Shown: piece after piece, positions 43,485-56,128 of the stretch | How the letters are laid out: every line of letters starts with the position of its first letter | Position numbering within the stretch: the stretch's first letter is position 1 | NCBI GenBank assembly: GCA_038373865.1 | Contig: JAXGGA010004664.1 | Coordinates: forward strand, 1-64,000 | Length of the DNA stretch: 64,000 bases | DNA from: Uloborus plumipes | Lineage: Eukaryota > Arthropoda > Arachnida > Araneae > Uloboridae | Direction of reading: 5' to 3' | Program-made: the position numbers and the translations under genes | The notes under the pieces: generated by a model | What the model saw: only the letters and a program-made list of their open reading frames with translations | Database searches by the model: none | What the model was told of the DNA's origin: nothing

Positions 43485-43982
43485 CTGCTCTTGTTGCTGA
43501 AAATTTAGCAACTTAACATTTAGCAAACTTTTTGCTCAATAACCCTCAACAAAGCAATGTCTAAATTTTAAGACAATTTAGACAAGGTAGATTACTTTAA
43601 TAGGCGTAAAAAATAGTAGCCGGGATTTTAGTAGCTTAAAATTTGCTGAGATTCTAGATTTGTGTAACCAACAAGATAAGTTTAACGTTTAAATTTGTAT
43701 AGAAGCAATAAATGGAAAAAACTAACGTTATAAAATCAAACTGTAAAGTATTCCTTTTACGTGTTTCGGGATTACAAAGAGCTCCTTTGTTAGTGCAGAA
43801 AATAATTGACTTCCAGACCTAAAAATGAACTGTTGTTTTTACAGTATCGTGCTGGCAGCCGAGGTTGCAATTTAAAACTGTGAAATACACAGTCAATAAA
43901 CTGTAAAACTGGTGATTTTACAATTTCTTACTGTAAAGTTAGAAATTTTACAATGTATTGCCGTAAAAGCTCGCTGTATTAA

Positions 43983-44492
43983 CCTATTTATAAGCAGTAG
44001 CCTAAAAACGGGACGCTTGTTAGTTACTGCATACAAAAACCTGTAATGGGCATATCCTTTTACTCTAAGGCTGTTTTTCACAAGTTAAATAGTCCCTCTT
44101 CTTGAGAAAACCAGATAGAGCCACTATTTGGACATTAGAGTTTATTTATTGACAGCTATTTTCAGACAAATCAGTCAAGCAACGATCCAGCATGGGGAGC
44201 CACAGAAAGTAAGTTTTTTTGCGAACTTTTTTTTCATAAAATTCAACTATTTTAAAATGATTTGCTTAAAATTGATCACGTATGCCTTCTGTAATGTTAC
44301 TTTGCAAAAGTAAAGTCAAGTAAGGTCGTATTTTGCTCACATATTTGCAAAATATCCCATAAACAAGACGTTAATTAATTTAATAAATATGGCAACCGCG
44401 AACTATTTTAAGCCTAAAATGTATGTAAACCATTCCAAGTAAGAGTTTTATGCAGATTAAAATTATTTTAAAAAAATTTGGGCATAAATGGG
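43983..44492. mobile_element. piggyBac-like MITE, CCCATTTATGCCCA family, copy 2
   Basis: Reverse orientation relative to 17911-18405. It shares the CGGGACGCTTGTTAGTTACT region and the right end GGGCATAAATGGG. Flanks TTAA (43979-43982) and TTAT (44493-44496). Confidence 0.84.
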
Positions 44493-44664
44493 TTATACTG
44501 AAAAAACAACAGTATAATACCAGCAGCAGCAGTTCTAGTTAAAACTGTAAAATGCACTGTAATAAACTGTTAAATTAGTACTTTTACAGTTTACTACAGT
44601 AAAATTAGCAATTTTACAATTTAGTACTGTAAAATTAGCAATTTTACACTTTAGTACTTTAGTA

Positions 44665-44808
44665 AATGTTGGAATCACGCTTAACATCATTACGAAGTTA
44701 CCAATGGTACAGGACACAGGAGAAATTGTCTCTCCTCTTCAGGATCATGTCCAAATTGTGCAGGTAGAAACGACTGGTGGCACCATCTTTCGGTGGATTT
44801 CCCAACTG
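44665..44808 (+). repeat. Dispersed 145-bp repeat, copy 2
   Basis: Matches 41985-42130; inserted in dimeric repeat copy 3. Confidence 0.75.
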
Positions 44809-44873
44809 TACTGTAAAGTTAGCAATTTTACAGTTTATTACTGTAAAATTAGCTGTATTATACTGTAAAAACA

Positions 44874-45700
44874 AGATTCATTTTTTACATTGCAACGGGA
44901 AAACTTTTTGTGCTCTAAAGATAAAAACTCTCTTTTGCAGTGAAAAAATAGTTTTTTGTTAGCCTGTAGCAGGTGTGGACTTCTATCATAATGCAGTCAC
45001 AAGAAATTTTAATTTAAAAATATTACATTCTGGAATGTAGATTACTGTGTAAAATTTGTTAAAGGAAGAACCACGAGTACACCGATGCGAATATACTTAA
45101 TTCATTTTTTTATCTAGGTTTTTACAGTAGTAAATGATATTTAAAAAAACTGGAATAAAAACGTCATGTAAATTCTTGTAATAAATCTTTCCAATAACTG
45201 TAACTGCCTTCGCTGCACACATCAAATTTATAAATCCATATTGTAGTCGTAACAGTCGTTGAAAGTGTCTGTAGCCGTTGACTGCCCGTCGCAGCAGTAT
45301 ACTTGTCGATATTGTAAATTTTTTATAGGTGTGTATCTTTAATAGAAATATCCGTTGCCTGTAATTTTTCAAATTTTGCAAGTATATATATGGTGCTATA
45401 AATGTGTGTTTCATACTCTGATGTTATTAAATGAATTTCTCATTACTGCATTGCTGGGTTATTTACTGCTACCTTAGGGATTTTAAAGCGTCGCAGTAAA
45501 AAAAATTGAAAATTAATAAATAAATAATACTTAAATGAATACAACAAGGACTCTGCCTCCAAATTGCCGAGGCTGTGATCTCTGCATGGCACAATTTGAA
45601 AAAAAAAATAAGTCCATGGATACGACAACCAAACAACCAGACAAGGAAACTGTTTTTGTTCCATTTTAAATGTTCATTTAAGCTACGGTTATCATAGTTT
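44874..45700. other. Intergenic, no gene recognised
   Basis: AT-rich. The - strand ORF of 105 codons at 45097-45414 has no recognised domain. Confidence 0.4.
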
Positions 45701-45701
45701 G

Positions 45702-45862
45702 GGGCCAACGTGGCCTGGTCGGTAAGGCGTCGGACTTGTAACCGGAGGGTCTCGGGTTCGTTCCCAGCCGATCAAAGATCCACCGTTTTCATCAATGGTG
45801 GCTGGGGGAACGTTAAATATAGGTCGTGGTCACAAAGCCCTCCAAGTAAATCGATACCTCTG
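45702..45862 (+). mobile_element. tRNA-derived SINE, family A, 5' part
   Basis: tRNA-like head with TGGCCTGGTCGG (A box) and GGGTTCGTTCC (B box), then a body sharing GTGGCTGGG, GTCGTGGTCACAAAG and GATACCTCTG with the copy at 16792-17084. It is interrupted by the MITE at 45865; a short continuation (ACTGGGCATAG, compare GCTGGGCCTAG) follows from 46576. Confidence 0.85.
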
Positions 45863-45864
45863 TA

Positions 45865-46573
45865 CACCTTTAAAATTGCTGGTTGCACAGGGCACTTTTA
45901 AGGGTGAAATGTTGTAGCACCAGCGGCACCCCGGAGGGTTGCCACTTGGATCGAGGGGCACCCTTGAAGGTGCCATTTGGCTCCTTAGTGTGCCATGTGT
46001 CACCCATGGGGGACACCCATAAGGATCCAACAAGAGCAAAATGGCACCTTCAAGGATTCCATTGGGAGTCGCCCATAAAGCACCCATAATGTGCCAACAG
46101 GAGCAAAATGGCACATTCAAGGTTTCCATTGGGAGTCACCCATAAGGTGCCAACAGGAGCAAAATGGCACCTTCAAGGATTCCATTGGGAGTCACCCATA
46201 AGGTGCCAACAGGAGCAAAATGCACCTTCAAGGTTTCCATTGGGAGTCACCCATCAGGTGCCAACAGGAGCAAAATGGCACCTTCAAGGGTTCCATTGGG
46301 AGTCGCCCATAAAGCACCCATAAGGTGCCAACAGGAGCAAAATGGCACATTCAAGGTTTCCATTGGGAGTCACCCATAAGGTGCCAACAGGAACAAAATG
46401 GCACCGTCAAGGGTTTCATTGGGAGTCACCCATAAGGCACCCATCAAGTGCCAACAGGAGCAAAATGGCACATTTAATTCATTGGAAGGCAAGTGGCACC
46501 CCTCAGAGGGTGCTGCAAGTGCTACAACGTTTCAACCTTAAAGGTGTTTGTGAAACCTGTAGTTTTAACAGTG
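45865..46573. mobile_element. TA-flanked MITE carrying a minisatellite
   Basis: Ends CACCTTTAAAATTGCTGG and (reverse complement of right) CACTGTTAAAACTACAGG, with about 80-bp imperfect inverted repeats that also include GTTGTAGCAC and GGTTGCCACTT/GGTGCCACTT. TA at 45863-45864 and 46574-46575. It is inserted in a SINE. Confidence 0.85.
46020..46480 (+). repeat. 56-bp minisatellite, 8 copies, with 67-bp variants
   Basis: The unit contains GGTGCCAACAGGAGCAAAAT, GGCACCTTCAAGG and TTCCATTGGGAGTCACCCAT. Starts of CAAAATGG are at 46037, 46104, 46160, 46216, 46271, 46338, 46394 and 46461; three intervals of 67 bp carry an extra AAAGCACCCAT-like segment. ORFs across it are repeat artefacts. Confidence 0.9.
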
Positions 46574-46850
46574 TATGTACTGGGCATAGCGAATTCAGGG
46601 AGAAGCTATAGTGAAAGTAAGCAACGAGGGTTGTTGCTTGTCGCCAACATTTGCCTCTTTCATGAAGTTCTCACTGGATTGGCGATTCTGTTCATGAACA
46701 TTTCGCTTTTCTGGTTGGCGCTGTTTTCAACATCACAACGCCAAGCAAACATCGCCAAGCGTCACGCTGATTTGTTTACTTTCACTATCAGTTCTCGATG
46801 AATTTACTAGAGAGGTTTGCGCGGCTCCTGGGGGGGAGGGGAGGAGTCTA

Positions 46851-48084
<1,234 letters not shown>

Positions 48085-48267
48085 CTTGGTTTCCTAGGAG
48101 TAAAATCGTCGATCTCTGGTGAGGCGACGGTTGCCGTCTTCTTCTGCGCATGCGCCTGAGCCGCAGATTGACGTCGCTTCACACCACGCTCCAATCAAAC
48201 TGGATCTGATTCTAGCGTGCAGTCGCGCCCGGCGTCGGCGACGATTGTCGCGTTCTAGGAAACCAAG
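48085..48267. mobile_element. Short GC-rich MITE
   Basis: CTTGGTTTCCTAG at 48085-48097 faces CTAGGAAACCAAG at 48255-48267; further in, ATCGTCG and CGACGAT also pair. The interior is much more GC-rich than its surroundings. Confidence 0.82.
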
Positions 48268-49880
48268 GCTTTAGGCACTTAAGAAATGACATTAACTGAT
48301 ATCATGTATGTGAGAAAAGCCTGCAACAGATATAAGTCACGTAAAAAACGTTAATAACTGAAAACAAAATGTTTTTATTAAAAAATTTTGAGCGCTATAG
48401 TCAAAATTAGATTGTATAAATCATACAAAAAAATGTCAGTAATTGATGAAATAACGAAATACGATACTCTTTGGTTATTATTAAACGAACTTTAGTTATG
48501 TAAGGTGTATTGAAAATGTCAATGATAAATATTATATGAAGGAGAAAATCCTGTTTTTATTACAAAAAATTACATTAATATAGAAAATGCCTATTACAAT
48601 GAAAAGAGTTCAATGGAACAAATCGTCAAAATCGCTTGCTTGGCGTGATGGAACTTTGGAGTAGTATCCTTCAAAAAAGCCGGGAGGCATGCAATTAACT
48701 GTTCTTGTATATTAAAATATGAGACAAAATATGTTTATTGAAAGTCATTGTACATAAGCTTATATTGTGTAAAATACATGTTGTATTTCGTTATAAGATG
48801 CATTGAGCATAAGCCCGTCATTTACGAAGCTAATTTGAAAAGAAAGCAAATTTGTTTATCAAGTTATGTGAAATCCAGCGATTTGCATGAGCAAATGTAC
48901 ATTTCTTGTTATATTGATTGAATTTTGTAAATAAGATCTGATGCTTTTACCATTGCATTAAATGTAGAGTTTAGACGTTATGCTGAATAAGTCGATGTTC
49001 ATGCATTTGCGTTTATAACTGAGAAACTGAATGATTCAATTGGACACTCCTGTCGATGAATTTTAATGTTTTCGTTTCATGGAGTCACATGCAAATCTTT
49101 GTTGAACATTTCAGCTTTGAAGTGTCTTTTATGTCATTCATGAACTAGGTGAGAATTTTTAAAGGATATTTCCATTTTTTTAACCAATTTATCTCGTAGT
49201 CGCGGGTTCAACTTTAAGCACCACCTTGCGGCAATCCGATAACACAGGCCAACGATGAAAAAACTTTTTTAATGAAAATACCTTATTCTTATGTTGTTTA
49301 GGTTGATGAATCCAAATATGATGCTTAAAAAGTTGTATCACCCACCATTTATTCACATTTTATAGTTACATTCATGAAATAAAGAAACATTTTTAGAATT
49401 TAACAGCTTTTTCATAGTTAAGATAACATGAAAAAATAGGTCTAATGAACAAAGATGATGTTGGCAGCACTGCTGAAACACATGCTACAACATGATGGGG
49501 GATTACTGTTGGTCACTTCACCGGGAAGTTCAGCAAGCTATTCATCGCAGGAAAAGCTACACAAGAAGCTTCAAGGAAAAAAGGGAAAGAAAATATAAAG
49601 CAATTCCAGTTGACAAGTGAACCTTGTATCATCACATAAAATTACTATTCCAAGTATTTTACTGTAAATACAAACCATTTTTACGATTCTACAGTGTTTC
49701 ATTGATTTCCCTATATACTGTAAATGGGTATTAGACTATATAATAAAATACATTTTGCTTGGAAACTAAGGGTGATACATAAAAACTACAAGCAGATTTG
49801 GATTCAGCACATAAAAATCTATCAAGATCAGCTATTAAAATTAAAAAAGTTTTCAAAAAGGTTTTTTTTGTTGGCCTGTG
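48268..49880. other. Intergenic, no gene recognised
   Basis: AT-rich, nothing supportable. Confidence 0.4.
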
Positions 49881-49890
49881 TAATGATTTT

Positions 49891-50145
49891 GTTATTTTTT
49901 GATTGGTTAATTTTTAAATTTAAATTCAGAAATGAACCAATCATTAATTTCTCGAAGAACTCCGGTAGATGGCAGTGCTTTGTGAACCAAAAGGGCATTT
50001 TGCAGCTATTGGCGATGGATCCAAACTATATTCGACTTAAATTTGTTGATTGGTTGATTTTTAAATTTAAATTTAGAAATGAACCAATCGTTAATTTCTC
50101 TTTCTCGAAGAACTCCGGTATATGGCAGTGTATCGTGAACCAAGG
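49891..50145 (+). repeat. Direct duplication of a hairpin-forming segment
   Basis: GATTGGTTAATTTTTAAATT...AATGAACCAATC then CTCGAAGAACTCCGGTA.ATGG occurs at 49896-49990 and 50045-50146. Each copy contains the inverted pair GATTGGTT/AACCAATC. A 147-codon ORF (49724-50167) runs through both, probably by chance. Confidence 0.75.
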
Positions 50146-50167
50146 ACAAAATTTTGCTCTGTGCTAA

Positions 50168-51690
50168 AAACCATAAAGTTGAAGGCATTTAGTATTTAGG
50201 AGACGTTGCTTGACAAATATCCAACAGCAACACGAGAAAGGAAAGGATTTTGCATTATTTGTCTGCCGGTGCGATGGATCCCCCCCCCCCTCCCATCAGT
50301 TCCACGGCTCTACGTTTCTTCCGAACCTCCGAGTTCTTTTTAAGTATTGGTAAGGATTCTCCCAGAAATCCCAGAGTTATAATTGGACTTCTTTTCTTCA
50401 AAGTAAAAACGCATAATTTTTTTTTAGTTTTAACTGGAATTCACAGTGTGGTGTTTTAGTTTCATTACTGCAGGGCAATTCATGTTAAAATTCTAAACAT
50501 TTCGACAATTATTTTCACTTTTTAAAGCAGTTTTATATGTATTGGTTCAATTTTGCTCAAAGGAATTAAACTCCGATATTTTTCTTACCATTATTTAAGG
50601 AGCAATAGATAAAAGGGCTCCTCAGAAAAAAATATCACGACAATGACATTGCAAGTTCGGTATTTTTATCGCGTTAACTGGTGTTTTAATTCAATATTTT
50701 AAATTTATTTTGTATGATGGGGGAAAACTGAAAAATTGATAGCCTAAATTTAAGCATTGTTTAAATAACTCTTTGCCTAATTTAACATAACCTTTCCCAG
50801 CATTTAAGTCTAATTATATACCAATGTAAGAGTTTAACCCAAAAAATTAACCATAGGAACTATTTGGGTTAACTAGGAATGAACAATTTTGTTCATGTGT
50901 TCAACCCGACTGTACTACACAAAATGTAGAATTTTATTAATCAAAACTTTCTGACATCTGCTACATATTTATTAACGCTTTATAATAAACAAATAGAAAC
51001 AAATCTTTAACTGCCCCCTGTAAAAATAGTTGAATATCAGTAATGTATCTAGGCGAACTATAAATTGTAGCTTGGAAAAGAACACTTCAAATCTGTATAC
51101 ATAAAACGGTTTTCCTGTTCTTGCTCTCACCAGAAGAAAAATTAACTAAATCTCAGTTATAAACGCAATTGCCGCTGCTGCTCAGAAACCCACTGGCAGT
51201 GCTGACAATGAAAGATGCTATTGCCATTTGATGGAACATTAGAGCAGATATTAGTCAATGGAGGGAGGAAGTCGAATCCTTGGCTTGGAAAAGACTGAAA
51301 CAAAGTCACGTGATCAACATCGGCGAATGAGAGACACGTTTTTAAAATATGTCACGGGACTTGAGATCTGTGTTTCAAGACTTCACTCCCTCTACCTTTA
51401 ATCCTTCTCAATGGATGGAACTGGTGATAAATGAACAAGCGAGCCAAAGGATTGTGAATCTATACGTGGCCCTCTGAAAACTGGAGCAATTTAACTTATT
51501 GAGATCCTTTAATCATTAAAGTCATGTTTCTTAATTGATAGCTAACATATTAACATTTTGTACTGTTTAACCAGAATTATGTACAAGAGAAATGTGGTAA
51601 AGTCCCTTTGGTGTCGTTTTAAATAACATCACTTTATTCTATCAATTTAGTCCTTTTTTTTTTGTGTCTGCTTCTCAATAATAACATCAT
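50168..51690. other. Intergenic, no gene recognised
   Basis: AT-rich. The less AT-rich part at 51160-51480 shows no convincing ORF. Confidence 0.4.
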
Positions 51691-51965
51691 TCAATATGTT
51701 TATCTGTTTACTCCCCAATGTTGTCATTCAATATCGCTCAATAACCTGTGTGTGTATTTGCTTCTCAATATCGTCATTTAACATCTCTTAATATCCTATA
51801 TGTACCAGTTTGCTCCTCAATATCGTCATTCAATATCTTTAAATATCCTGTATGTACCAGTTTGCTGCCCTCTATAATGTCATTTAATATCTCCTAATAT
51901 CCTTTCTGTACCAGTTTGTTCCTCAATACCGTCATTTAATATCCTGTCAATACCCTGCTTGTGCG
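51690..51965 (+). repeat. About 52-bp tandem repeat, 5-6 diverged copies
   Basis: Units contain TGTACCAGTTTGCTCCTCAA and TATCGTCATT.AATATC, then CTAATATCCTGTA. Starts near 51807, 51854 and 51907, with weaker copies to the left. Confidence 0.8.
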
Positions 51966-52232
51966 ACTGCACATTGGCGGGAAAATAACGAGATCTCAAA
52001 TGGCAACAGTCTTTCATTGTGCACTGTACAGATACTGATGCAAAAAAGGAGACGGGGCCTTCAACTTCTCCTGCCAGCAGCCGCTTATACTTTTATTAAG
52101 CTCTGTACAAAGTTGAAGATGTCTTCAGCCACTTTGTTAAATAAAGATATACTTGCTCAAGTATGATTTGTGTTTCATGAAGTTTCTTTCACATACATGC
52201 GTACGAGAAGTTTCTGGTGTGACATTCGATAT

Positions 52233-52436
52233 TTTTTTTTTTGTTTAGAAGCCATCAGCTTTCAACACACATGAGGACTGCGTACTATGCGCTTTGCCTC
52301 CTGACAAACACAGGACAGATTTACGGCACAGACAGGATGAAATAACATCCATGGGCAAGGCTAGATTCGAACCCGCGACCACTTGCTTACGAGGAGAGTA
52401 CTCTACCTCTGTCTAGGCCCATGTCCTAAGCTCCCT
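52233..52436 (-). mobile_element. tRNA-derived SINE, family B
   Basis: On the - strand a tRNA-like head (GGCCTAGACAGAGGTAGAGT, then CGCGGGTTCGAATC as B box) leads into a body ending in an A-run. The flanks TGACATTCGA(A/T)AT at 52220-52232 and 52437-52449 are a near-perfect target duplication. Not a tRNA gene. Confidence 0.88.
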
Positions 52437-52519
52437 TGACATTCGAAATCTCGCCAAAATTTTCATCGCCCGTTTTGGAATTACTTAACGCCCTGCTTAA
52501 CGCCAACGGCTTCACCGAC

Positions 52520-52835
52520 TATAGAGCCGCTATATATACAGGCCGACGCATCAAGCTTGAGTTTGAGCACTTTGGATCCATTCATTAACTTTCACTTTCA
52601 ATTTTTCATTGTTGAGGAGCTAGGGTTACTAGAGTAAAATTTCGGACATTGCCAAGCTTTGCCAAATGCACGTGGCGCTAATCATTGCTCATGGTAAAAT
52701 TTACCAAAACGCGATACTTGCCAGAAAAGACAACCATTCATCAACCGGCTGAAAAGACAAAACACGCGCTGGATCCAAAGTGGTGAAACTTAATCTTGAT
52801 GCGTCGGCTCGTCTATATAGGGGCCTTAACCGACT
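52520..52835. mobile_element. MITE with about 60-bp terminal inverted repeats
   Basis: GGCCGACGCATCAAG and CACTTTGGATCC on the left face GGATCCAAAGTG and CTTGATGCGTCGGCTC on the right. Outer limits are uncertain. Confidence 0.8.
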
Positions 52836-53146
52836 ATGCATGAGGCTGGATAGGGTACCAAATTTAAATATTTATCACCAACATATTTTTTCGAATATAA
52901 CAAACATCGCCAAAAAAACAGTTAACAGGAAGTCTCTTATTTGCTTTCATTACAACCAAATTTGTTTGTTTTTTTTAAACAATTTGTTATTAGTAGTAAT
53001 AACCTGGCCTCATACGATTCATTGCATTACTTGTATGTACACTAAAAAAATCGGCAGTACTTATAGAAAGAGTTTAGGCAAATCGGATTCAATTTTTTTT
53101 TTTTTTAGTAACTATACAACTCCTTATTCTTTAGTCGAAGCTATAG

Positions 53147-53296
53147 TTAGGGCCATGCTCCACATCAGCGTAAAACGCGACCGAAACTGAAGGCAGAAAC
53201 CGAAAATCCGGGTACTTTCCATAGGAATACCATTGAATCCATTTTACGCTTCTGCCTATTTTTTCTGCTTTACGTCGATGTGGAGCATGGCCCTAA
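53147..53296. mobile_element. 150-bp MITE
   Basis: TTAGGGCCATGCTCCACATC and its reverse complement form the ends (about 27 bp with one base of slippage). Non-coding. Confidence 0.9.
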
Positions 53297-53559
53297 CAAT
53301 GTTATTTAAGAAAAAGCTGTATCGCTACTAGACTAAAAAAAAAAAAACTGCACTACTAAGAAGAACCTTAGAAAACTAGGGATTGGGAAACTGGGAATCC
53401 ATAAACTTTTCTAGTAACGAGACAGTTACTTTTCAGGTAAATTGACGGTATTACTAAAGAATAAGCTCTACCGTTACTAGAAAAGAAAAGCATATGTAAG
53501 TTTGAATTTTTATACTACACCTGCAACCTTTCTTGACAACAGCATCGTGACGTCAGCGT

Positions 53560-53690
53560 CACGTGATCCTAAGAAAAACGAGCTAGATAAAACGTCACAG
53601 CCCACTTAGCGAATTAGAGAGATAGCTTATGAGCTCTTATTGGCTCTGCCCGTACTGACGTTCAGTGTCAAGTTAAGTTGCATTTTAGTA
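53560..53690. repeat. Fragment related to the 20331-20645 MITE
   Basis: AAAACGAGCTAGATAAAACG, TCACAGCC and GAGCTCTTATTGGCT match the reverse complement of 20400-20530. The terminal repeats are lost. Confidence 0.65.
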
Positions 53691-54199
53691 TAGTTATTTT
53701 CTTCTAGTACAGCAGCTGTTTTTGTAGTGCAGAAACCTTTTTGGAAGTCCAGTTTACTAGTGATTTTATATTACTACTGATTTTTTTTTTCATTTTTTAA
53801 AGTGCAAGAATTAATATTTATTAGCATTTAAACTTATCATTAAATCAAATGATAAAGCAATCTTATGGCTATCGTGTCGTTAGGCATTCTTTTGAGCAAC
53901 GTACTTAACTAGAGCTTGTCAAGGATTATTAGAAATTTTACAACAATAACAAAGAAATAACTTCAACATGAATGAAAAACTATGTTTATTGTTGACAAAC
54001 AAAACTAATTTACAACCTCCTTAAACGAACACTGTTTTAAGAGATGCAGCATCCGACAAATTTAATATTTATATGAAGAAAGAGATTTACAATCATAAAA
54101 CAAATTTCAAATTTTTCCATTTTTTAATAAATGAGACTCCTTTTTAATATTTTTAACTAATGTTTGGTAAATAAATCCATCTACCAGTGCTTTAAAAGT

Positions 54200-54209
54200 A
54201 ATGTTAGAG

Positions 54210-54240
<31 letters not shown>

Positions 54241-55065
54241 GCGCCAGGAGAGGGATTTTTTTTTTTTTTTTTGCGCCAGGAGAGGGACATTTTAATAAAA
54301 AAAGGCTGATATTTCTACCCGGAACTATATAGAAGGTAAATAAGGGTATTTTTCTCTTTTATCCTCTTAACTCAATTACACACTGCAGGTAGAATTATTA
54401 TTTTTATTTTATTTAGAACAGAAATGTTGGCCAGGAGAGGGACATGGAAAATGTTACATACCTCATTTTGAACTAAGGAATAATACAAACAGCAGACACA
54501 TTCTATAGATAAAATACTCTATGAGTCTAAAGAAGTGATGAGAATAAACAGTGTTATACTGCCGTGCTAAGCGCAAAAGTCGTATCTGCAGACGACTTCA
54601 AAAGGAGAAATTGCCGTTTAAAGTTTTGCTTCTCCATGTATTTGATTCAGATGAAACTTTTTCAAAAAATTTTTAAAAATACTTTCCATGAACAAATGAC
54701 CACAAAACTTTGTATTTAGGTGAAATATGGGACAAAGAATCACGTGGTGACCGTAACTCAATTTTGACAAAAAGTGCTGATACGACTTTTGCGCTTAGCA
54801 CGGCAGTATAGTACTGCAGATTCAAAATTCCTTCTTTTTGCCTTTAATAATTGAACCAATTTGTAGTCCAGGAGAGGGACATGCAATCTGGGGACAAACT
54901 TCAAAATGATCTACCTGATTGTATAATCATTTAAATAAGCTAAAACAACACTATATTACCCTCATAACTATACATAATTCAACACTACAAGTGGAATTTG
55001 TGCAATGTTCACGTAAAATTTTAAAATAATTTATTTGCATTTTAGAAACAGGGTGGGACACGCAA
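54200..55065 (+). repeat. Degenerate tandem repeat marked by CCAGGAGAGGGACAT
   Basis: The 15-mer recurs near 54245 (short), 54275, 54431 and 54868, with a relic (CAGGGTGGGACAC) near 55052. Spacing is about 157-182 bp once the MITE at 54555-54810 is removed. Confidence 0.7.
54555..54810. mobile_element. MITE, TACTGCCGTGCTAAGC family, copy 2
   Basis: About 31-bp perfect inverted repeats starting ATACTGCCGTGCTAAGCGCA, TA on both sides. Uninterrupted sibling of 22148-22989. Confidence 0.93.
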
Positions 55066-55443
55066 AAAAGGTGACTTTTTAGCTATTCAAAAATTTTTTT
55101 AGAAAAAAATAAATGAAAAATTGCTTTAATATGAACTGAATAACATCAGAATAAGTATTTCTAACAATTAAAAAAATAAAAAAGCTTTCTAGGTCAAATA
55201 TTTTTTGTGCTGTCCTACGGGGACATCATATTGTTCGGATTTTGGAGAATCACCCGGATACGTTCGACTTTTTGTGCCAAGTTTCAGGTCTCTAGGTTCT
55301 GTGGGGGCTGTACTGGTGCGCCATTTTCACATGTCTGTTTCGTGTTATCATCGCCTGTTGCGATATAGAAATTCCTTAGGCTACCAAAAACTTGGACCTC
55401 ACGCAGGGAAACTTTCAGACGTAAACACGCTGTTTTGTATCTA

Positions 55444-56120
55444 CGAGGCGCGTTCAAAAAGTAAGGGCCGTTTGCTTGTATTTAAATAATGGCGCTTCGA
55501 AGTACAGTTTTACTACTTCTGGGCCATTAACTGACTCATTGTGAAGCTACAGCGTCATTTATTTCATTTCTGAAGTCGTATTGTTGTAAGTGAATGCAAA
55601 GAACAATGACCACGAAAATCGTTGATCCCGCCAACTGTGAATTGCATTCTGTGATTCGTCGACAAATTAAGGCGTGCGATCCAAAACAAACGCCGTGGGA
55701 AATTGTCATCAGGCATAATCTTCCTCCCCGATAACGCACATCCTCACACTGCTGCCAAAACCAAGGAGAAAATTTAAGATTTTCGTAGAGAACTTTTTGA
55801 CCACCCACCGTACAGTCCCGATCTTGCACCTAGCGACTACTTCCTCTTACATTTTAAACAGCGGCTAGGTAGACAACGTTTTGAAACCGAAGAGGGACTC
55901 AAAAACGCTTGTCAACTGGTTCAACTCTCAGGCGGCAAGTTTCTACGCAGAGGGGTTAAAGAAGCTGATGCAGCGGTACGAAAAATGCTTAGAAGTGAAC
56001 GGCGATTATGTAGAAAATTAAAGTAAGTTTGTACCTAACTAAATATGAAATTATTTTTTTTTTCTTATGAGTATATTTTTTTCTGTGACCAAACGGCCCG
56101 TACTTTTCGAATGCGCCTCG
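55444..56120 (+). mobile_element. mariner-like element, internally deleted
   Basis: About 31-bp inverted repeats CGAGGCGC(G/A)TTC(A/G)AAAAGTA at both ends, with TA at 55442-55443 and 56121-56122. 677 bp, about half of a full mariner, with transposase remnants inside. Confidence 0.93.
55606..56026 (+). pseudogene. mariner transposase remnant
   Basis: An ATG at 55606 opens a short N-terminal piece containing DPANCELHSVIR. After a deletion and frame change, a C-terminal piece starts at 55730 with DNAHPHTAAKT, has one internal TAA near 55775, then shows HPPYSPDLAPSDYFL, the classic mariner signature around the last catalytic aspartate, and ends at TAA 56024-56026. Non-functional: the middle of the catalytic domain is missing. 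Confidence 0.9.
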
Positions 56121-56128
56121 TATTAACA

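Larger units (their letters stand above)
43832..44873. repeat. Palindrome-rich dimeric repeat, copy 3 (twice interrupted)
   Basis: Starts TGTTGTTTTTACAGTAT and ends ATACTGTAAAAACAAG. It contains the 43983-44492 MITE and the 44665-44808 repeat; without them it is about 390 bp, close to copies 1 and 2. Confidence 0.8.

Noticed and set aside
45702..45775. tRNA-Thr-like gene (also at 17013-17084, 52350-52425 and 62055-62125)
   Set aside because: A and B boxes are present, but each continues into a SINE body, three have target duplications, and stems are imperfect.
46108..46611. Overlapping ORFs with repeated VTHKVPTGAKWHLQGFHWE-like text
   Set aside because: Translation of a 56-bp minisatellite; since 56 is not a multiple of three, all frames look repetitive.
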